From Ampullaceana balthica (taxonomy: Eukaryota; Mollusca; Gastropoda; Lymnaeidae): a stretch of DNA of 64,000 bases. Below are positions 57,611-64,000 of this stretch, piece after piece (position 1 is the stretch's first letter; each line of letters opens with the position of its first letter). The notes beneath the pieces were generated by a model that worked only from the letters and a program-made list of their open reading frames with translations, was not told the DNA's origin and did no database searches. Position numbers and translations under genes: made by a program. The stretch is taken from positions 183,854-247,853 of the forward strand of contig CALYLW010000735.1 in NCBI GenBank assembly GCA_944989445.1, written 5' to 3'.

Positions 57611-59456
57611 ATAGTAAAAAACGTTAGTTTTTACGGTTTTTTAAAATTAAGATAATCTCTAATTTAAAATTGTCTGTTAGAGAAACATGGGCAATAGGAA
57701 CAAGAAAATTACGCTCAGCTGCATTTCTAATTCGCAGCATATCACGGGAACTGAGCTAGTTACAAAATAAATTGAAAATGGATGAAAATGTCGTAGTGTG
57801 AATGGTTTATTGAAATAAACAATGAATGAAATAATAGGAGAAGAGGCTAGATGTATCATTGTGTTCTGAATTTTCACCGGAGAGTTCCAACAAGGAAATG
57901 GGAGATAATATCTGTTGGATCAATACGGCATTTATCAGACAACCACAATTATTAGAGAGCTCTTATTTTGGCCGTACACTGATTGAAGGGACGCAATTCT
58001 CCGATCTCGAGGTTCTTATGGTCAATATCAACATCAGTGTACGGAGTTCAACAAGAAAAGGAATAGGTTGTCTTTCTTCGAGACAAAAAAAATAACTTTA
58101 ATGGGTGCAATAAGAAGAAAACATACGTGAAAACACTGAGATATGGAAATTAGGATAATTTCAAAGTTCTTCTTTACCCAGTAAATTTCATATTTATTAT
58201 CATACTTGTTGCTAATGAATTAATCCGGTTACTTACAACTATAATGTTATTTAAAATTTTGAACTTTAACTTAGGGTTTTAATAGCTCGTTGAATCTCTC
58301 TACATTCTTCTTCATACATAGAGGAACCGCGATCTATATCTCAATGCTTTTTAAAGTTATTTGTGTTAGGAGAAGGAACTGGCGAAGTTTTGTGAGCATG
58401 ACATTTTGTCGCAAGGGCCACTCAGCGAGTTTATCACAGTCTGGAAAATGGCAGACTGGAGACACTAAACATGAATCTGTCAAGTGCTGTTAGTTTAGGA
58501 AGTTGTTTTAGTCACCAATTGACCTGGGCGAGGAAGAGTGTTATGAGCAGGAACCACCTATCATGTCCTCGTCGTTTTCGTTTAAAGGGGGTGGGGTGGG
58601 TGGGGGTCGTATGGGCGAGTTTATTTTAATGATGCAGCAGTGTTTCGACTCATTTATAAGTCTTGAAAAACATTGGAGGTCTGAATAATCTACACCGTTC
58701 CTACAGTGGTGACCAGTCCCGTGATTCCAGCATTCTGCCAACATTTTTGGTGTTCATGTTACGGTAAAAGGCAAAGCGTGCTACGCCTCGCTGGATTATA
58801 ACCTGTCGATTCTCTTATTGGTAAACAGGTTTCAAAATGAAGATACGTCTTTTACAAGTTAAGTAAACTGACAAAGGCTTTCATAAAGGCTTCAAAGGCT
58901 TTGTAAACTTTTCTTTCAAACTGCATTTGCAGATCTTTAGATTTCGCCTAGGTAGTCTAGGGTATTATTTGCCAAGTTAAACAAATTGTCACTTTTTTCG
59001 ACTCAGAAAACCTTCTTTTTGAATATCCGAGGTATCAAAAAGGAAACTGAATCAAGCATTCAGTTCATCACATTTTGAAATTAAGGTTTTTATTTCTGAA
59101 GACTGAAAACTTTATTTAAAAAATATAGCTTTATTTGAAACCGCATTTTTCTCGCAAATAATTTAATATTAGATTTGTAAGAAATCTTTTAAAAATTGAT
59201 TTTTTTGTATTTAAAAATTTTCAAATTAAAGATCAAGTGGATTTATAGACAAATAATAACATTTTAAAAAAAGGCCATGTAAAAAAGTTAATTCACCAGC
59301 TGTCGTTTATTAATTGTTATGACTTTAGATTCTTAAACAAAAGGGGACGTACAGTTTTAGTCTACAGGTTCTTAGGTAGATGTCATCATACACTTCATTA
59401 GCGGTGTTCGGTGAAATATCCTGTCATTGCTATGTTTAAAGAATAACACTTTTTAC
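57611..59456. other. Apparently single-copy AT-rich sequence
   Basis: A ~75-codon open frame at 57859-58095 is not recognised. Nothing else is visible. Confidence 0.4.
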
Positions 59457-59995
59457 TAGGGTTGCGGAAATTAACGATTAATTTCCCGATTAATCGTTAA
59501 AAATTTTAACGGTTAATTTTTTTAACGGTTAATCGACACGCCACTTATAAATGTACTGGAAATCAAAAAGTAAAATATTTCGGCCGATAAATAAAACTAA
59601 TTTCCAGACGATTACACTAACATTTTGGTTTTAAACTATTGACTGACGTGAATGTTCAAAATGTTGATAAAGGTTATTGTGTCCACTGAGAGAAATCGTG
59701 TGCCTACTATGCAATGTTCCCTCTAAGTCTAAGCTCGTTGGTCCGTGTGCAAAGTTAAAAAAAAACTTGTGCAATATTTTACCAAATTTGCTGCGCGGTG
59801 AATCTAAGCTCCTGCGTGGCGTCGGTCAAATATCTACTTAAAGGGAACATTGCTACCATGGTTCTAACACTTCGCTTACATATCACCTGCATACCAAACA
59901 TCCACTACAGTCTACAGTATCTGAAACTTCAGCTGAGACTATCTAATTTTTTCAAAAGTTAACGATTAAATTTGAATTAATCGTTAACAGCCCTA
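59457..59995. mobile_element. hAT MITE, short copy (539 bp) with target duplication
   Basis: The ends TAGGGTTGCGGAAATTAACG and CGTTAACAGCCCTA are inverted, and TTTTTAC stands on both sides (59450-59456 and 59997-60003; seven of eight bases of an octamer match). Several ttaatcgttaa/taacggttaa motifs lie inside the ends. It is a deletion relative of 52360-53161 in opposite orientation. Confidence 0.8.
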
Positions 59996-60266
59996 ATTTT
60001 TACTAATTCGTGTAGCTAGTAGTCATCAAGTCCAAAACGTGAGTGTTTGTGTGAACTTTCTTTACCAATTAATTGATTAATAATGCTGCTTCTTTATTGA
60101 TGTTACATCGATTTATTCTCTGACACAAAAATCAATTTGATCCTAAAAAAAATTGATTCATAACAGAACTGTAATTAATAATATTACACTTTCCATCATT
60201 TGCAAAACTCTTTTGTGTGGAACTTAAAATGTAGTTCTTTTTAGTAAGAAAGGAATTTGTATACCC

Positions 60267-60325
60267 ACCTCTCTCTCTCTCTCTCTGTCTGTCTCTCTGT
60301 CTGTCTCTCTCTTTGTGTGTGCATT
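60267..60325. repeat. (CT)n/(GTCT)n microsatellite
   Basis: About 60 bases of CT with interspersed GTCT. Confidence 0.9.
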
Positions 60326-61430
60326 TGTTTGTATTTGTGTTTGATCTCAATCTAGAAAATGTCAACGTCGTAAAAATGGACCCCAGTCATGCATTAAGCT
60401 GCTACTCTTTAAGATAGAAAAAAAAATTATAATCTTAAGTAAACTCTTTTTTTTTCTACACGAGGCCATTGTAGAAAACATACGAAGCCATTTATCCCAA
60501 ATCAAACTGTGACTCATATCAGCTTTTCCTGAATGTACGACGATCTGTAAGGAAGTAATCTTCACAGCATGAAAGGGGAAGACGGGTATTCTAGGGGACG
60601 GGCTTACGCTAATAGTGTTGGATAATTTATGAAGATTTGCTCGATGTGTTTTGTGGCCTTCAGGGTGCCACATCACATCTCCATCTCCGCTACTAGCGTT
60701 TTCTTGTTCAGTTTCCGCTTCACTGGTCAAATTATGTTACGTGTAATATATAATACATTTATCCAATTTCTCTGGTTTCAGTTTTCTGCCGTTGGCTAAA
60801 TTGATACAAAGGTGGTGGGGGGTCGGGGGCAGAGCGTCAGACTGAAGAGAGTAGAAATGCGCATTGGAATACGGGTAAATAATACATATGAACATTTTTT
60901 CATAGTTAAGTGCTTCTATTTTTAGCATGATTCAAAGTAAAATGGTACCCAATGTTCAGCTAATGGTACGCCAATGTTCTGCAGTAGTTTAGGAGAGCTT
61001 CATAAACTAAAGCCTCGCTGGATGTCTGTAAGACTTACGGCCATTCAAACTATGGGAAATATCTGTGTTAATATGAAACCACGTCTTTATTCAAGCTTGT
61101 TAAGTACAAGTAAATCCTTGTTGTTCATTTACCGTGACTGCTTCTTTCTATTGTACAACGTACCACGAGAGAAACATAGTAATATTCAGAAAGGATTGAC
61201 TTATTTAGTTTGCAATAGAGATTATGCAGAGTACAATATAATGGATATGACGTCATTATTTGATTCTTCTCATGTCGCCAAAGCCGGTTAAATTATTCAG
61301 TAGCTTAGTCCAACTAAAGCATGACTCTATACAACGTGCTTGGAAACATTTCATCTACAGCAACAAATATTGTTGTCCTTGTCCAGGGTGAAGACTTGGA
61401 GAATAAAATATTTTCTTTGTCAATTGTTCC

Positions 61431-61431
<1 letters not shown>
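60326..61431. other. Apparently single-copy sequence
   Basis: Open frames of 122 codons (minus, 60362-60730) and 105 codons (plus, 60974-61291) occur. Neither is recognised and composition does not favour coding. Confidence 0.35.
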
Positions 61432-61486
<55 letters not shown>

Positions 61487-61560
61487 GAGATAGCAATGGT
61501 TATAGGATGTGAAAAAGATAGAGAGAGTGATGGAGAGAGAGAGAGAGAGAGAGAGAGACA
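61432..61560. repeat. (GA)n microsatellites
   Basis: A ~50-bp GA run ends near 61485, and a second shorter GA stretch occupies 61533-61558. Confidence 0.95.
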
Positions 61561-61929
61561 GAAAAATAAGAAAGAACGAAGGAGAGTAGTCTACCATCCT
61601 GGGGGCACGTATGGTATCTGCATTTAGGTCTATGGCGGTAAAATTATATAAACCCTTTTAGAGATCGATGACGATTAGTATTGGTGACGCAGTTGGGTAA
61701 TGAGTGCAGACAACCAACGTTCGGGTGAAGACATATCTCCGATACAGGAGCTTTCTATGGAATAAAAGGTTTTAGGTGGAGCAACCCTCCCCCCCCCCTC
61801 ACCTCCAAACATCGTCCTCAAACCAAACCTGTCAGATATAATTACTTTCCCCACAACTTTAGTCTCCCTTCTTTAGCCCTCTTAAGGCCCCAGCCTTTTG
61901 GAGCTAGGAGTAAGAAAGATCAGAAGATT

Positions 61930-62380
61930 TGAAATCATCTTCCTCCAGCTATTAGAGAAGGTAGAACAAACAAGATCCACATTAATGTTGTTGGGCAGAC
62001 GTGGGATGTTGACTCGGCTCTCGTCAGCTCACGGCAGCCGCACATCATAAAGTTTGCGTTAAGCGCGCTTCGCGCTAAAGAAGGGTAAATAAACATGCTA
62101 ATGAGGAGTGAAGAGCCAAGGTACGCTGCTGCGTGGACGGGGCATAGACAAACAGCCGAGATAAGACGGCGAGGGCGGTTTACGTTTAATGCCCGCTGTT
62201 GAGTCCAGTGCATCGTACGACGTGTCCGAGCAACGTCTCGGTGGGTTTAAACAAGGATGCCGTGTAAATACTCGTGTCCAATCGCCATTAGCGTCTCGTT
62301 ACTGGGTCCAGGACATTGGTGGCGAATTCGACGGTTCTCAACACAACAACGGGTGCTGGACACTGATGGATGGGTGAAAA
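61930..62380. promoter_or_regulatory. GC-richer block with transcription-factor-like motifs
   Basis: Composition rises well above the flanks. taaataaacatgctaatgag near 62084 combines a forkhead-type TAAATAAACA with a perfect octamer-type ATGCTAAT. AGATAAGA (GATA-type) lies near 62158, and the hairpin AGCGCG-ctt-CGCGCT near 62062-62076. No frame is recognised as coding. A conserved non-coding regulatory element is possible; conservation cannot be judged here. Confidence 0.3.
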
Positions 62381-63204
62381 GAGTAGCCATGGTATAACTA
62401 TTTTAATATGTAAACGATGTATTCTATTTTTTAAAGAATATAAACCAGATACAAGAACAGACACGGAAGAAATTCAGGCACTCCCATAAAATATTGTTCC
62501 TGTAAATTAAAAAAAAAGAGTTTTAATTTATTGTTTTGATTACGCAATTCGTTCGTGTATATTGTATTTTATTTAAAAGCTTTATCAGAATCCTTGTCTA
62601 TACGATATATTAATTATATTAATTTGTTCCATTTAGGACAACAAAGATATATTTGGAAATAACTAAAAATAATGAGGTCTATTAATAATTTTACAAAAAA
62701 TTTAAAAAAAATTTTAATACACTATTTATGCAAATTAAATTTTAGAAAATGTGTTTTCAAAGAATTGCTTAAAAATATGTGCAAAATAAAGCAGTACATA
62801 ATTTGAATCTCGTATAAAATAAGCAGTCAATGTTTAGCCATCATATTTGTTTTAAAAATTAAAAATTATCTCGCGGGAGCCCTACATTTTAGCACGGGAC
62901 CCCCGTTTGAGACGAGGGAAAGGGGTTTTATAACCTTTTATAGGATGTTTATGCAGCGCTCTTTAGATGGCCCACTTCCAATGACATATCCAATAAATGA
63001 ACTATTTATCCAATAAAAAGCGGCGTAAATCTCCACACAACAAGAGTTTTGAGGACGGAGTGAAGACATCGACAGCTCTAAGAATAACTTTTATGATATG
63101 TTAACTATAATATTGAAAATTTCATTGAACGATTTTACTAGAGGACTTTACATTTTACTCTGAATCGTAAATAATTCTTAGCATATCTTCATTGATTTGC
63201 GTAT
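62381..63204. other. AT-rich spacer
   Basis: No feature is recognised. Confidence 0.4.
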
Positions 63205-63706
63205 TTAAATAAGAAAAACCCGTAAAAAACCAAGTTTTTGACTATAAATCCTTTACGTATGAGACGTAACTAAAAGAATGTTCATTATAACACGCAGCGC
63301 AAGACTATCCAAAAATACAAAATTGCAGTTGTGTCGTAAAACGTGTTTAATATAATGCGCACCGATCAGGAATAGGTTTATAAAAAGTGTTGTCAGTAAA
63401 ATACGCACCTTATTGCGCGACAGAAAGGTTGTTCAATATAATACGCACCGCGACGCTCTATCTCAAAAAATAGCATGATACATAGGAATAAATAAAATAA
63501 TCTAAAAAATCAATAATTTAATTACGGTACATGCGATCGATCTGAAATTTTGATACATTGTTTTTATCATCGGTACCAAACTGCCTGCAAAATTTCAGCT
63601 CGCTATCTTGCGAGCAAGTGGGTTAAAAATCGATCAAAAGTTTTGGCGACAAGCAAGCAAGCAAGCAAGGTCGGCCGCAGACACCACGAGTTAATATAAA
63701 GGATTT
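63205..63706 (-). mobile_element. Family-2 HINE-like unit h
   Basis: A complete ~500-bp unit, same block order as units b-f, but its microsatellite is (CAAG)n followed by GGTCGG (about 63649-63676) instead of (GGTC)n. Confidence 0.9.
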
Positions 63707-64000
63707 AAAAAAACAACCCGTAAAAAAACAAGTTTTTGACTATAAATCCTTTATGTACGAGAAGTAACTAAAAGAATGTTCATTATAATACGCAGCGCCA
63801 GACCATCCAGAAATACAAAATTGCAGTTGAGTCGTAAAACATGTTTAATATAATGCGCACCGATCAGAAATATGTTTATAAAAAGAGCTGTCAATAAAAT
63901 ACGCACCTTATTGCGCGACAGAAAGGTTGTTCAATATAATACGCACCGCGACGCTCTATCTCAAAAAATAGCATGATACATAGGAATAAATAAAATAATC
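63707..64000 (-). mobile_element. Family-2 HINE-like unit i, cut by window end
   Basis: It starts through the usual linker (aaaacaagtttttgactat) and matches the other units up to the last base of the window, so the array continues beyond 64000. Confidence 0.9.

Noticed and set aside
60362..61291. Two ORFs of 122 and 105 codons as genes
   Set aside because: No recognised motif, no splice or promoter context, and such lengths occur by chance in a 64-kb window.
61314..61627. Arg/Glu- and Ser/Leu-repeat ORFs
   Set aside because: They come from the (GA)n microsatellites and have no flanking coding signal.

Overview
The window looks like animal nuclear DNA: very AT-rich, with no operon structure and no ribosome-binding-site/ORF layout. 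It carries 5'-truncated non-LTR retrotransposons, Helitrons ending in a hairpin plus CTAG, hAT-type miniature elements with 8-bp target duplications, tRNA-like SINE heads and many tandem arrays. The RTE-like reverse transcriptase fragments and element styles would suit a mollusc, probably a gastropod, but that is inference. I found no host protein-coding gene that I can name. The recognisable coding material is decayed transposon: three kinds of LINE fragment and a Helitron/Helentron Pif1 helicase fragment.

Layout. 1-6.5 kb: AT-rich sequence, a minus-strand coding-like 132-bp duplication, then a 3-kb array of a 71-bp unit. 6.6-8.1 kb: three tandem copies of a ~500-bp element (family 1) with AAATCCCTTATAT ends. 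8.6-11 kb: RTE-like LINE fragment, tRNA-Val-like sequence, a Helitron 3' end and a hAT MITE. 12.25-15.98 kb: 124 near-identical copies of a 30-bp unit. 16.8-18.2 kb: Helitron piece, second LINE fragment and a family-2 element end. 19.2-26 kb: an old tandem segmental duplication of ~2.5-4 kb. 26.1-26.6 kb: LINE 3' ends in inverted orientation. 27.5-33.2 kb: an array of related ~510-bp elements (family 2, then one family 1), one unit holding a helicase fragment and another split by a clean Helitron insertion, then a 360-base assembly gap and a second Helitron copy. 33.4-40 kb: LINE 3' end, tRNA-like sequence, MITE, 77-bp array, GACGTGAC-rich array and a very diverged 21-bp array. 40.3-43.3 kb: complete Helitron, hAT-like element, AC/AT microsatellite. 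43.3-51.2 kb: mostly single-copy sequence with a GC-richer island at 47.3-48.9 kb. 51.2-53.2 kb: reverse-oriented Helitron pieces and a hAT MITE. 53.2-63.2 kb: mostly single-copy sequence with a family-related element, a shorter copy of the hAT MITE and a GC-richer block at 61.9-62.4 kb. 63.2-64 kb: two more family-2 units running off the end.

The most notable system is the pair of ~500-bp families. Their near-identical termini, shared linker with a small hairpin, shared GATCGATC core and variable GTCG/AAGC-type microsatellite resemble the DINE-1/HINE/pearl group of Helentron-associated elements. The helicase fragment inside one unit hints at the same ancestry, although it lies in the opposite orientation to the one expected.
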